Below, in pieces: positions 36,526 through 45,213 of a DNA stretch of 64,000 bases. Under the pieces are notes generated by a model that was given only the letters and a program-made list of their open reading frames with translations, ran no database searches and was not told the origin of the DNA. The stretch lies in assembly GCF_000372645.1 (NCBI RefSeq), contig NZ_APMP01000019.1, forward strand, positions 17,835-81,834, read 5' to 3'. The DNA comes from Caulobacter vibrioides OR37 (lineage in GTDB: Bacteria; Pseudomonadota; Alphaproteobacteria; Caulobacterales; Caulobacteraceae). The translations under genes were made by a program, and so were the position numbers. How positions within the stretch are numbered: the stretch's first letter is position 1; the number at the start of each line of letters is the position of its first letter.

Positions 36526-37022
36526 GGCGTCACCAGCCTCGTCTCGATCTCGACCATATCGCCCGAATTGCGGGCCGCGCCGCGCAGGTCCCAGGCCCCG
36601 TCAAGACGCGCCGGCGCTTCGTAGCGCCCCTGCCCGATCGGGCGGAAGTTCAGAACCTGACGCCCCGTCTCGGTGGCGGGACGCTCCAGCACGCCGGTCA
36701 CCGACAGATGATCCAGGGGTTTACCAGCGCGATCCTCGACCGTGACGACCACGCTTTGGCCGCCCGCCGTGCTGACGCCCGTCTTCCAGCCCAGCGCCGT
36801 TTCGCGGCGGCGCTGATCCAAGGTCTTGTTGAAGGCCAGGCCCGCCTCATAGGGGTTGGAGGCGACCTCGCCCGAGAAGGTGCTGTAGGCCTTCACCATG
36901 AACACGGTGTCGACCCCGATCACCACGCCGAAGAACAGCACGACGGCGATCAGGACATGCCATCCCGTGATGCGGCCCTTTTCAGGCCCGGGCTTGGCCA
37001 CGGAAGAGACGGCGGCGGTCAT
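36522..37022 (-). CDS. ccoH: FixH/CcoH family assembly protein
   Basis: A 166-residue membrane-anchored protein. One N-terminal transmembrane helix (GWHVLIAVVLFFGVVIGVDTVF) is followed by the family signature AYSTFSGEVASNPYEAGLAFN, then a periplasmic beta-sandwich (VVVTVEDRAGKPLDHLSVTG). CcoH joins the early cbb3 assembly complex. It overlaps ccoG and ccoI by four bases. Confidence 0.93.
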   Translation of the reverse strand: MTAAVSSVAKPGPEKGRITGWHVLIAVVLFFGVVIGVDTVFMVKAYSTFSGEVASNPYEAGLAFNKTLDQRRRETALGWKTGVSTAGGQSVVVTVEDRAGKPLDHLSVTGVLERPATETGRQVLNFRPIGQGRYEAPARLDGAWDLRGAARNSGDMVEIETRLVTP

Positions 37023-38512
37023 TGTGGGTTCGCGGCTCCTGAGAGGAAGACGGTCTTGGCCTCGGCGCGGATATCGCCCGCGCGAATGACGAAGCGTGCG
37101 GGAACGCTGGGCTCCAGCTCGGCGTCCTTGGGCGCGGTGACGAACACGCGCACCGGGACGACCTGGTCGGGCGGGACGACGATGCTGACATGCTCGCCGA
37201 CGGTGCCGGGCTGACTCAAACGCGCGCCCTGCACGCCCTCGAACGAAACGTCGTAGCGCTGCTGGACATAGGTGCGGTTGGCGATCTTGAGCGTATAGCC
37301 ATCCCTCACCGCCCCATCATGCATCCGCACGAAGATCGGATTGCGGTCGCGAATGACGCCGAGATCGGCCTTGGGCCGGTCGATCAGCGACCACAGCGTC
37401 AGGCCGCCGACCACGGACATGGCCAGGGCGTAATAGACGGTCCGCGAGCGGATCGGCTTGTAGACGGCCTTTTCGCCCTTGGTCCGCGCGCACACCGCCT
37501 CCTCGGAGTCATAGGCGATCAGACCGGTCGGCCGACCGACCTTGACCATCATCTCGTCGCAGGCGTCGACGCAGAGGCCGCAGTTGATGCATTCCAGTTG
37601 CGAGCCGTCGCGGATGTCGATGCCCATCGGGCAGGCCACCACGCACTGATTGCAGTCGATGCAGTCGCCGCGTCCCTCCCAGCTCTGCCCCTTCTTGTGC
37701 GGCCCGCGGGTCTCGCCGCGATAGGCCAGATAGGTCACCTGCAGCGAATGGTCGTCCAGCATGGCGCCCTGGATACGCGGCCACGGGCACATGTAGGTGC
37801 ACACCTGCTCGCGCATCCAGCCGGCGAAGATGTAGGTGGTGCAGGTCAGAAGCAGGCACGACACATAGGCCGTCATCGGCGCGTCGCCGGTCCAGAAGGT
37901 CCGGATCAGGGTCGGCGCGTCATGGAAATAAAAGATCCACGCGCCGCCGGTGCCGAAGGCTATGGCCAGCCAGACCAGGTGCTTGCCGGTCTTGCGCCAG
38001 ATCTTGTTGAAGGACAGCGGCGCGGCGTCCAGGCGCATCCGGGCGTTGCGGTCGCCCTCGAACAGGCGCTCGACCACGATGTAGAGATCGGTCCACACGG
38101 TCTGCGGGCAGGCATAGCCGCACCAGAGCCGGCCAAACAGCGCCGTCACCAGGAACAGCGCCAGGGCCGCCATCACCAGCAGGCCGGTGAAGATATAGAC
38201 CTCCTGCGGCCACAGCTGGATGTCGAAGAAATAGAAACGCCGGCCGGTGAAGTCGACCAGCGCGGCTTGCTGAGGGAAACCCTCGGGGCGATGCCAGCGG
38301 ATCCACGGGGTGACGTAGTAGACCGCCAGGGCGGCGATCAGCAGCGCCCATTTGATGGCCCGCCACTTGCCATGGACCAGCTTGGGATAGATGGGCTGGC
38401 GAGGCTTGTAGAGATGACCGTTGGCCTCGCCCTTCCCCTTCGCCCGGGCGGCGGCCGAAACCGCCGTCCGGGCGTCGGATCTTGGACGCGTATTATCGAT
38501 AACTCGAACCAT
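37019..38512 (-). CDS. ccoG: Polyferredoxin-like oxidase accessory protein CcoG
   Basis: A 497-residue FixG/CcoG/RdxA membrane protein with about five transmembrane helices. Two [4Fe-4S] ferredoxin motifs are seen: CIDCNQCVVACP and CINCGLCVDACDE. Further Cys pairs occur in membrane-near loops (WCGYACPQTVWTDLY, CTYMCPWPRIQGAM). A C-terminal periplasmic FixG Ig-like domain ends the protein. In relatives it reduces Cu(II) for the oxidase. It overlaps ccoH by four bases and starts 5 bp after the ccoP stop. Confidence 0.95.
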   Translation of the reverse strand: MVRVIDNTRPRSDARTAVSAAARAKGKGEANGHLYKPRQPIYPKLVHGKWRAIKWALLIAALAVYYVTPWIRWHRPEGFPQQAALVDFTGRRFYFFDIQLWPQEVYIFTGLLVMAALALFLVTALFGRLWCGYACPQTVWTDLYIVVERLFEGDRNARMRLDAAPLSFNKIWRKTGKHLVWLAIAFGTGGAWIFYFHDAPTLIRTFWTGDAPMTAYVSCLLLTCTTYIFAGWMREQVCTYMCPWPRIQGAMLDDHSLQVTYLAYRGETRGPHKKGQSWEGRGDCIDCNQCVVACPMGIDIRDGSQLECINCGLCVDACDEMMVKVGRPTGLIAYDSEEAVCARTKGEKAVYKPIRSRTVYYALAMSVVGGLTLWSLIDRPKADLGVIRDRNPIFVRMHDGAVRDGYTLKIANRTYVQQRYDVSFEGVQGARLSQPGTVGEHVSIVVPPDQVVPVRVFVTAPKDAELEPSVPARFVIRAGDIRAEAKTVFLSGAANPQ

Positions 38513-38517
38513 CGGGC

Positions 38518-39387
38518 TTATTGACCGCCCGCGTTGGAGTGGACGTAGACGGCCAGGGCCTTGATGGTTTCAGGGCTCAGGCGGCCGCCCCAGGTGGGCA
38601 TCACCCCGCCGTTGCCGGCGAAGATCTGTCCGCGGATGGACGCGCGATCCGCGCCGTACAGCCAGTCGGAGTCGGTCAGGTTCGGCGCGCCGACTTGCTG
38701 ATTGCCCTTGCCGTCCAGGCCGTGACAGGCCGAGCACTGGGCCTCGAACAGAGGCTGGGCCCGGGCCACGGCGGCGGCGTCGGCCGGCCGCTTCGACAGG
38801 TGCACGACGTACTCGGTCAGGTCGTCGATCTGGTCGGGCTTGAGCAGTTCGTCACGACCGAAGGCGGGCATCTGGGACATCCGCGCGCCCTCGACGCCGG
38901 TGCGGACGCCGTGGGTGATCGTGTACTGGATGTCCTCCAGCTTGCCGCCCCACAGCCAGACGTCGTCGCGCAGGTTGGGATAACCCTTGCCCCCAGTGCC
39001 GCCGATGCCGTGACAGGTGGCGCAGTTGTCGCCGAAGACGGACTGGCCGACCTGCTGGGCGTAGGCGTTGAGCTTGGGATCCTTCTCGATCTGCTCCAGG
39101 CTGGCGGTGCGCAGCTGAGCCGCGCCTTCGCCGCGCTTGATATCGAGCGCCTTGAGCTCCTTGGTGACCTCGGCTCGGTCGGACTTGTGCAGCAGGCCCT
39201 TGGTGTAGCCGTGCAGGCCCGGCCAGGCCGGCATCAGGATCCAGTAGACGATCGCGAAGGCGATCGTCCCGTACCAGACCCACAGCCACCAGCGGGGCAG
39301 CGGGTTGTCCAGCTCCTTGATCCCGTCCCAGCTGTGGCCGGTGGTTTCAACGCCCGTAGCGTGGTCGGTTTCGCGTTGGTCAGCCAT
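38518..39387 (-). CDS. ccoP: cbb3 oxidase subunit III, dihaem cytochrome c
   Basis: A 289-residue membrane-anchored dihaem cytochrome c. One transmembrane helix (WWLWVWYGTIAFAIVYWI, ~33-50) is followed by two haem-binding motifs, CATCH (residues 122-126) and CSACH (218-222). Axial Met candidates are in SQMPAFG and VMPTWGG. It accepts electrons from soluble cytochromes and passes them to CcoO. Its ATG shares one base with the ccoQ stop. Confidence 0.96.
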   Translation of the reverse strand: MADQRETDHATGVETTGHSWDGIKELDNPLPRWWLWVWYGTIAFAIVYWILMPAWPGLHGYTKGLLHKSDRAEVTKELKALDIKRGEGAAQLRTASLEQIEKDPKLNAYAQQVGQSVFGDNCATCHGIGGTGGKGYPNLRDDVWLWGGKLEDIQYTITHGVRTGVEGARMSQMPAFGRDELLKPDQIDDLTEYVVHLSKRPADAAAVARAQPLFEAQCSACHGLDGKGNQQVGAPNLTDSDWLYGADRASIRGQIFAGNGGVMPTWGGRLSPETIKALAVYVHSNAGGQ

Positions 39388-39554
39388 CAGACCAGCTCCT
39401 CGTCGTCGAGCGGAATGCGCGCGGCGTGTTGGAATTCAGCCTTCTTGGAAGGCTTCAGGGCGTAGAGGACGCCCGCCAGGAAGATCAGGCCGAAGTAGAT
39501 CAGCCCGCCTTGCTGCGCGAAGCGCGCCACGGTTTCGTAGCTGAGGCCGCTCAT
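39387..39554 (-). CDS. ccoQ: cbb3 oxidase subunit IV CcoQ
   Basis: A 55-residue single-helix membrane protein: [20 protein letters not shown], then [21 protein letters not shown], and an acidic tail. This is the size and pattern of CcoQ/FixQ. It starts inside the ccoO stop (ATGA) and ends in the ccoP start (TGATG). It stabilises the CcoP-CcoNO contact in relatives. It is easily missed by length-filtered gene calling. Confidence 0.93.
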   Translation of the reverse strand: MSGLSYETVARFAQQGGLIYFGLIFLAGVLYALKPSKKAEFQHAARIPLDDEELV

Positions 39555-40294
39555 CTTTGGTTCTCCGGAGCCTGGGCCTTGTACGACTTGAAATCGACCA
39601 TGGTGCCCAGCATTTGCAGGTACGCGATCAGGGCGTCCATTTCGGTGATCTTGTCGGGATTACCGTCGAAGTCGCGGTTGACGACCTTGGCGCCATAGCG
39701 GGCGCGCAGGCCCACCGCGTCGGTGGAGAACGGATCGGCCTGGGCCTCGAGATCCTTCTTGGCGTTGGCGATCATGTCGGCGGTGTAGGGCACGCCCACG
39801 GTGTGGAGCGCCTTCATCCGATCGACGATGTCGCTGTAGTCCAGCTCCTTTTCGGCCAGGAACTTGTAGGGGGGCATCACCGACTCCGGCACCACCGAGC
39901 GCGGATCGGTCAGGTGGTCGCGGTGCCAGCTGTCGGAGTACTTGCCGCCCACGCGCGCCAGGTCGGGACCGGTGCGCTTGGAGCCCCATTGGAACGGGTG
40001 GTCGTACATGCTCTCGGCGGCCAGGCTGTAGTGGCCGTAGCGCTCGACCTCGTCACGCAGCGGGCGGATCATCTGCGAGTGGCAGAGATAGCAGCCTTCG
40101 CGGACATAGATGTCGCGGCCGGCCTGTTCGAGCGGGGTGTAGGGACGAACCCCCTCCACCTTCTCGATCGTGCCCTGCAGCCAGAACAGCGGGGCGATTT
40201 CCACGAGGCCGCCGATCGAGACCACGAGGAGGATGCCGACGAGGAGCAGCAGCGAATGCCGCTCGAGCTTGGCGTGTTGTTTCCAGAGAGACAT
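39551..40294 (-). CDS. ccoO: cbb3 oxidase subunit II, monohaem cytochrome c
   Basis: A 247-residue membrane-anchored cytochrome c. One N-terminal helix ([21 protein letters not shown]) is followed by the haem motif CYLCH (residues 68-72) in [16 protein letters not shown] and the conserved [20 protein letters not shown]. It passes electrons from CcoP to the CcoN haems. It lies 7 bp after ccoN and overlaps ccoQ. Confidence 0.96.
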   Translation of the reverse strand: MSLWKQHAKLERHSLLLLVGILLVVSIGGLVEIAPLFWLQGTIEKVEGVRPYTPLEQAGRDIYVREGCYLCHSQMIRPLRDEVERYGHYSLAAESMYDHPFQWGSKRTGPDLARVGGKYSDSWHRDHLTDPRSVVPESVMPPYKFLAEKELDYSDIVDRMKALHTVGVPYTADMIANAKKDLEAQADPFSTDAVGLRARYGAKVVNRDFDGNPDKITEMDALIAYLQMLGTMVDFKSYKAQAPENQR

Positions 40295-40301
40295 CGGAAC
40301 C

Positions 40302-41978
40302 TCAGGCGATCGCGGTTGCGGGGGCGGTCGACGCGTCGTCGGCCAGCTCGGCGGCCAGATCGGCCCCGGATGCTTCGGGAGACGGGGTCGCGATCGTCTT
40401 CCAGACGTTGACGATCATGATCAGGGCGCCGGTCAGGTACATCAGGCCGCCAACCGTCCGGATGACGTTCTCGATGTGCTTGGCCGAAACCGTCTCGATG
40501 AAGCTGTAGGCCAGGAACCCTTGCGGCGTGTATTCGCGCCACATCAGGCCTTCCATGATGCCCGACACCCACATCGCGGCGATGTAGAGCAGGATGCCGG
40601 TGGTCGCGATCCAGAAGTGCCACTCGATCATCTTGGTCGAGTACATGGCCTTCTTCTTCCAGAGCCACGGCACCAGGCAGTAGACCGCGCCGAAGCTGAT
40701 GAAGCCGACCCAGCCCAGAGCGCCGGAGTGCACGTGACCAATGGTCCAGTCGGTGTAGTGGCTGAGCGCGTTGACCGCGCGGATCGACATCACCGGACCT
40801 TCGAAGGTCGACATGCCGTAGAAGGCGATCGAGACGACCATCATGCGGATCACGGGGTCGGTGCGCAGCTTGTCCCACGCGCCCGACAGCGTCATCAGGC
40901 CGTTGATCATGCCGCCCCAGGACGGCATCCACAGCATGATCGAGAAGGTCATGCCCAGGGTCTGCGCCCACTGCGGCAGGGCCGTGTAGTGGAGGTGGTG
41001 CGGACCGGCCCAGATGTAGATGAAGATCAGGGCCCAGAAGTGCACGATCGACAGGCGATAGCTGTAGACCGGACGCTCGGCGCGCTTGGGCACGAAGTAG
41101 TACATCATGGCCAGGAAGCCGGCGGTCAGGAAGAAGCCCACCGCGTTGTGGCCGTACCACCACTGGGTCAGCGCGTCCTGGACGCCGGACATCACGCCGT
41201 AGGACTTGTGGTTCAGCAGGCCGACCGGAACGGCGGCGTTGTTGACCAGGTGCAGCACGGCGATGGTGACGATGAAGGCCAGGTAGAACCAGTTGGCCAC
41301 ATAGATGTGGGGTTCCTTGCGCTTCCAGATCGTGCCCAGGAAGACCAGCAGATAGGCCACCCAGACGATCGTCAGCCACAGGTCGGTGTACCATTCGGGC
41401 TCGGCGTATTCCTTGCCCTGGGTCGCGCCCATCAGATAGCCGGTCGCGGCCAGCACGATGAACAGCTGATAGCCCCAGAACACGAACCACGGCGTGATGC
41501 CGCCGGCCAGACGCGCCTTGCAGGTGCGTTGGACGACCCAGAACGACGTCGCGATCAGGGCGTTGCCCCCGAAGGCGAAGATCACGGCCGAGGTATGCAG
41601 CGGACGCAGCCGGCCGAAGTTCAGCCATCCCGCCTCGGGGAAGTAGAAGATCCTCGGCCAGGACAGTTGGGCCGCGATCACGACGCCGACGAGAAGGCCG
41701 GCCGCCGCCCAGAACATCGTGGCGATCACACCCGCCTTGATGACGTTGTCGGAATAGCGGTCGGGCTGATCCCGCAGCTTTCCGCCCGACAGGCCGGAGG
41801 CCAGGGCGAAAGCGGCGAGGACGCCGGCCAGGGAGATGGTCTCGGCTTGGAGCCTGAAAATCGGGTCATGCGTCAGACCGGCGCCTAAAATCGCCAGAAA
41901 CGCTCCCAAGACTGAGATGATGAGAAGAACGCTCGACCCCGCTGGGGGACTTGCGTTGACTTTGGACGGGGCGGACAT
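40302..41978 (-). CDS. ccoN: cbb3-type cytochrome c oxidase subunit I
   Basis: A 558-residue catalytic subunit of the C-family haem-copper oxidase with at least twelve membrane helices. Histidines for low-spin haem and CuB/high-spin haem are visible in [29 protein letters not shown] and [20 protein letters not shown]. The ATG at 41978 has an ACGGAG leader and is preferred over an upstream start at 42017. It reduces O2 with high affinity in micro-oxic conditions. A 28-bp perfect palindrome with an FNR/FixK core lies 64 bp upstream. Confidence 0.97.
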   Translation of the reverse strand: MSAPSKVNASPPAGSSVLLIISVLGAFLAILGAGLTHDPIFRLQAETISLAGVLAAFALASGLSGGKLRDQPDRYSDNVIKAGVIATMFWAAAGLLVGVVIAAQLSWPRIFYFPEAGWLNFGRLRPLHTSAVIFAFGGNALIATSFWVVQRTCKARLAGGITPWFVFWGYQLFIVLAATGYLMGATQGKEYAEPEWYTDLWLTIVWVAYLLVFLGTIWKRKEPHIYVANWFYLAFIVTIAVLHLVNNAAVPVGLLNHKSYGVMSGVQDALTQWWYGHNAVGFFLTAGFLAMMYYFVPKRAERPVYSYRLSIVHFWALIFIYIWAGPHHLHYTALPQWAQTLGMTFSIMLWMPSWGGMINGLMTLSGAWDKLRTDPVIRMMVVSIAFYGMSTFEGPVMSIRAVNALSHYTDWTIGHVHSGALGWVGFISFGAVYCLVPWLWKKKAMYSTKMIEWHFWIATTGILLYIAAMWVSGIMEGLMWREYTPQGFLAYSFIETVSAKHIENVIRTVGGLMYLTGALIMIVNVWKTIATPSPEASGADLAAELADDASTAPATAIA

Positions 41979-42028
41979 GCGGACTCCGTGCGGCGAACCT
42001 TGCGCCCTGCGTCTCACGTCCCCGATGG

Positions 42029-42056
42029 CCCGGCTTTGATGCGCATCAAAGCCGGG
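42029..42056. promoter_or_regulatory. 28-bp perfect palindrome with FNR/FixK core, between ccoN and the divergent small gene
   Basis: The left half CCCGGCTTTGATGC (42029-42042) is the exact reverse complement of 42043-42056. The core TTGATGCGCATCAA (42036-42049) is the Fnr/FixK consensus. The centre is about 64 bp before the ccoN start and 58 bp before the 42101 start, so it can serve both directions. Confidence 0.88.
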
Positions 42057-42100
42057 GTTGCGATCTGGAGCGATCCTGTTGATCGGTTCAGGAGCATTCC

Positions 42101-42373
42101 ATGTTGGCTAGGTCTCAAGCGATCGCGCGCGTTCTCACCCCCGCCGTCGGCGCGACGGCGTTGGTCAGTTGGGCGATCGCGGTCGGTCAGGCGGTTCCGC
42201 GATTGATGGCGGGCCCGATCTGCAGTTCGCGGACGGACAGCTGGTCCCTGGCTGGCCACTGCCCGGCCTGCTTCGCGGCGGTGGCGTTCACCGTGCTTTT
42301 CGTGGTGCTGGCGGCGGCGACCCCGCGCGTGAACGCATCCGCCGCAGCCTGCGCGGCGGGCCAACGTAAATAG
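42101..42373 (+). CDS. Small CxxC membrane protein, DUF2946-like
   Basis: A 90-residue protein with two hydrophobic segments ([20 protein letters not shown] and [17 protein letters not shown]). Between them lie three Cys: GPICSSR and GHCPACF. The ICs...GHCPxC arrangement resembles DUF2946 proteins, often found near copper or haem uptake genes. That match is by eye only. The ATG follows CAGGAG at 42090-42095. It is transcribed away from ccoN and shares the 28-bp FNR-type palindrome. A metal or oxygen-related role is inferred. Confidence 0.7.
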   Translation: MLARSQAIARVLTPAVGATALVSWAIAVGQAVPRLMAGPICSSRTDSWSLAGHCPACFAAVAFTVLFVVLAAATPRVNASAAACAAGQRK

Positions 42374-42586
42374 CCTTACGCGCGTTCGTCCGCCGAACGC
42401 CGTCGCGCGAATCGCGGCAAGTTGCTCCCGACGCCGTCGGCGATCCGGTCCGCTTGTCGCGATTGTAAAAGCGGTCCTGTCCAAGAGATCTCAACGCCAA
42501 ACGCATCCAGGCTTGGCGCCGAAAGGCGTCGGTGCTCTCCTATAGGATGTGGCGCGTTGACGGACTCACACGTGGGGAGAGGCGCT

Positions 42587-43432
42587 TTGCCGCAGCCGGA
42601 CGGACGTCCTGTTCAGAGCTTCGACCAGAAGAACACCCTGCTCGAGGCCCATGCCGCGCGCGTGAATGGGGCCGGCGATCCCGCCCTCGTGCTCCTGCAC
42701 GGCTTCGGGACCGACCAGACGATCTGGGGCGCGCTGACGCCCCGTTTGCCGCCGGCTCGGCGGATCGTCCTCTACGACCACATGGGCAGCGGCGCCTCGA
42801 ACCTGGCGCACTATGACCCCGCGCGTTACGCGACCCTCGAGGGCTACGCCGACGACCTCGCGGACATCCTGGAGGCGCTCGATCTGCGCGACGCCACGAT
42901 GGTCGCCCATTCGGTCTCGGGCATGATCGCGCTGCTGGCCAGCCTGCGCACCGATCGCATCGGCCGCCTGATCATGATCGGCGCCTCGTCGCGCTACCTG
43001 AACGACGGCGACTACGAGGGCGGCTTCGAGCGCGCCGACGTCGAGCAGCTGCTGGACCTGATGGCCCTGGACTTCCAGGGCTGGGCGCGGACCCTGGCGC
43101 CTCAGGTGATGGACCAGCCCGAGCGGCCGGGCCTGATCCAGGAGCTGGTCTACAGCTTCAGCCGCTCCAATCCCGAGATCACGCGCGGCTTCGCCCGAGC
43201 CACTTTCATGTCCGACCACCGCTCGGCCTTGGGCGCTTGCCGGGTTCCCACCCTCGTGCTGCAGGCCAGCGCCGACATGGTGGTTCCTCTGGCCGCCGCG
43301 CGCTTTCTCGCCGACGGCATCCCGAACGCGCGCCTAGAGATCATGGCGACGCGCGGCCACTATCCGCACCTCAGCGCGCCGGACATCGTGGCCGAGGCCA
43401 TCGCGCGCTTCCTGGCGGAGACGGAGGCTTGA
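42587..43432 (+). CDS. RsbQ/KAI2-like alpha/beta hydrolase
   Basis: A 281-residue hydrolase of the RsbQ/KAI2/D14 type. The family signature HGFGTDQTIW (from ~39) is present, with YDHMGSGASNL, nucleophile Ser109 in VAHSVSGMIAL, GASSRYLNDGDYEGGFE, Asp230 in ASADMVVP, and His258 in GHYPHLS. Start TTG 42587 follows GGGGAGAGG; GTG 42572 is an alternative. The stop overlaps the TTG start of a PAS kinase gene. In Bacillus, RsbQ works with the PAS phosphatase RsbP; here the PAS partner would be a kinase. Confidence 0.88.
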   Translation: MPQPDGRPVQSFDQKNTLLEAHAARVNGAGDPALVLLHGFGTDQTIWGALTPRLPPARRIVLYDHMGSGASNLAHYDPARYATLEGYADDLADILEALDLRDATMVAHSVSGMIALLASLRTDRIGRLIMIGASSRYLNDGDYEGGFERADVEQLLDLMALDFQGWARTLAPQVMDQPERPGLIQELVYSFSRSNPEITRGFARATFMSDHRSALGACRVPTLVLQASADMVVPLAAARFLADGIPNARLEIMATRGHYPHLSAPDIVAEAIARFLAETEA

Positions 43433-44487
43433 GCCCAGGCGACGGAGAAACCCTGGCGCTGACGGCGCCGGTGGGACTTTTCGAGGCGGATCGCGACATG
43501 ATCCTGCGCCAAGTCAATCCGGCCATGACCGCGATGACGGGCCGGGCGCCGACCGATCTGGCCGGACGATTCTTCCGCGACCTGCTCACCCGATCGTCTC
43601 AGTTGATCTACGCGCTGAAGGCCGAACACGCGCTGGTCGGTGCTGGATCGGTCCAGGAGATTTTCCTGGAGCTCGCCCACACCGACGGACGGCCTCGTCC
43701 CGTGCTCCTGACCGTTTCCGCCGACGGCGACACGCGGCGCGGGGTGCTGTTCGCCGCGCCGGAACGACGGGCCTACGAGTTGGAGCTGGTCGCCGCGCGA
43801 CAGACCATGCTCGAAAGCCTGAAGGCTTTGGAGAGCGCCAACGAAAAGCTCGAGCAACTGGTCGCCGACCGCACCGCCGCCCTCGCCCAGCGCGACCTGC
43901 TGCTGCGCGAGGTCTATCATCGGGTGAAGAACAATCTTCAGGTCGTCGACGGCCTTTTGCTGCTGCAGTCGCGCAAGCTGGCCGATCCGGCGGCCCTGGC
44001 GGCGATCGAAGGCCTGCGCAAGCGTGTCTATGCGATCGGCCTCGTGCATCACCAACTGATGGGATCGGCCAATCTGAAGACCTTCGATGTCGGCGCGTTT
44101 CTGCGGGATCTCGTCGCCCATCTGCAGAAGGGGGCGCCTGACAGCATCGCGCTGCGCATCGACGCGGCGCCCCTGAACGTTGATCTTGACTTCGCCGTCC
44201 CCCTGGGACTGCTGGTCACGGAACTGACGACCAACGCCCTGAAGCACGCCTTCCCCAGTGGCGCGGGCGAGGTTCGGGTCGTCTTGGAAGCGCCAGCGGA
44301 GGGAGAGGTCGTGTTGCGGATCGCCGACAACGGCATCGGGTTTTCCGACGCGACCGGGACCCCGACGCCGTCGCTGGGGCTGACGATCGTCAATGGCCTG
44401 GTGCGCCAGCTTCACGGACGCATCCGCGCCGTCCAGGACAACGGGGTCGCTTGGGAAGCGCGCTTCCCAGCCCCGGACGCGGCGTGA
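43429..44487 (+). CDS. PAS domain sensor histidine kinase (HisKA_2/HWE-like)
   Basis: A 352-residue soluble kinase. The N-terminal PAS domain (about 10-115: PVGLFEADRDMILRQVNPAM, TGRAPTDLAGRFF) is followed by a coiled coil. The HisKA_2 box is RDLLLREVYHRVKNNLQVVD with His164. The HATPase has TELTTNALKHAFP, VLRIADNGIGF and SLGLTIVNGLVRQL. TTG 43429 after GGAGG is the likely start; no ATG fits. It overlaps the hydrolase stop, and its own stop overlaps the response regulator start. Such kinases feed the general stress response in alphaproteobacteria. Confidence 0.88.
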   Translation: MSPGDGETLALTAPVGLFEADRDMILRQVNPAMTAMTGRAPTDLAGRFFRDLLTRSSQLIYALKAEHALVGAGSVQEIFLELAHTDGRPRPVLLTVSADGDTRRGVLFAAPERRAYELELVAARQTMLESLKALESANEKLEQLVADRTAALAQRDLLLREVYHRVKNNLQVVDGLLLLQSRKLADPAALAAIEGLRKRVYAIGLVHHQLMGSANLKTFDVGAFLRDLVAHLQKGAPDSIALRIDAAPLNVDLDFAVPLGLLVTELTTNALKHAFPSGAGEVRVVLEAPAEGEVVLRIADNGIGFSDATGTPTPSLGLTIVNGLVRQLHGRIRAVQDNGVAWEARFPAPDAA

Positions 44488-44489
44488 CC

Positions 44490-44873
44490 ATGCTGCACCG
44501 CGACCGCGTCCTGATCGTCGACGACGAATTCATCATCGCCCAGACCCTTTGCGTCTATGTTGAGGACCTTGGCCTGACGGTCTGCGGCACGGCCGCCTCC
44601 GCCGACGAGGCCGTCGCCCTGGCCGTGGACCAGCGGCCCTTCATCGTGCTGATGGACATGCGGCTTCAAGGCGACCGCGACGGCGTCGACGCCTCCCAGG
44701 AGATCCACGAGCGGGTGGGCTCCAAGGTCGTCTTCATCACCGGATCGAGGGAGCCGGCCACCCTGGCGCGGATCGAGGGCGATCATCCGTCGGCCGTGCT
44801 CTTCAAGCCCATTTCGGAAGGGCAGCTGGTCGCCGTGATCCGCCGGCTGCTCGAGGAGGATCCTGGCGCTTGA
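44490..44873 (+). CDS. Single-domain response regulator
   Basis: A 127-residue receiver with no output domain. The acidic pair is Asp11/Asp12 (VLIVDDEF), the phospho-acceptor is Asp56 in VLMDMRLQG, the switch Thr is in VVFITGSRE, and Lys is in VLFKPIS. The FITGS stretch resembles the motif of the FATGUY class of alphaproteobacterial stress regulators, though not exactly. The ATG at 44490 is 2 nt past the kinase stop (a GTG at 44484 would overlap it). It is the likely phosphate acceptor for the kinase. Confidence 0.88.
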   Translation: MLHRDRVLIVDDEFIIAQTLCVYVEDLGLTVCGTAASADEAVALAVDQRPFIVLMDMRLQGDRDGVDASQEIHERVGSKVVFITGSREPATLARIEGDHPSAVLFKPISEGQLVAVIRRLLEEDPGA

Positions 44874-44876
44874 CAT

Positions 44877-44898
44877 TAAATCTACCTAGGTAGATTTA
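44877..44898. promoter_or_regulatory. 22-bp perfect palindrome, PadR operator candidate
   Basis: TAAATCTACCT (44877-44887) is the exact reverse complement of AGGTAGATTTA (44888-44898). It ends 6 bp before the padR ATG, so repressor binding would block transcription start. The core is CTACCTAGGTAG. Confidence 0.85.
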
Positions 44899-44904
44899 TC
44901 GCTC

Positions 44905-45213
44905 ATGGCTCGCGCGCGATCTCTTTCGACTCATGCCCGCACGGTGTTGGCCGCCCTGCTCGAAGCGGGCGGCGCGTGGTCCCACGGCTATGATTTGGCG
45001 CGTCGCGCGGGAATCAAGTCCGGGACCCTGTACCCGCTTCTCATTCGGCTTGAGTCTCAAGGCTATCTCGAAGCCGAGTGGCAGCAACCCGCCGAGGGCG
45101 GTAAGCCGCCTCGGCACGCCTATCGGCTGACCGACGAGGGTCTGCGGCTGGCCCGCGACAACCCGGTTCAGGCCGCGCCGCTGCCGTCTCTCGCCCAGGC
45201 CTCGGAATCATGA
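44905..45213 (+). CDS. PadR family transcriptional regulator
   Basis: A 102-residue winged-helix repressor. The PadR signature is HGYDLARRAGIKSGTLYPLLIRLESQGYLEAEW with the wing GGKPPRHAYRLTDEGLR. It has no long C-terminal dimer helix (PadR-s2 size). A 22-bp perfect palindrome lies directly before the start. Its stop overlaps the ATG of the following membrane protein gene (ATGA), so it probably represses itself and that gene. The inducer is unknown. Confidence 0.92.
   Translation: MARARSLSTHARTVLAALLEAGGAWSHGYDLARRAGIKSGTLYPLLIRLESQGYLEAEWQQPAEGGKPPRHAYRLTDEGLRLARDNPVQAAPLPSLAQASES

Noticed and set aside
40170..41888. Long plus-strand frame opposite ccoN/ccoO
   Set aside because: Antisense shadow; the cco genes are certain and the product is His/Gly/Gln/Asp-biased.
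42374..42586. Stress-sigma (EcfG/sigT) promoter sought before the RsbQ-like operon
   Set aside because: No GGAAC-type -35 element was found in the region, so stress-sigma control cannot be claimed.
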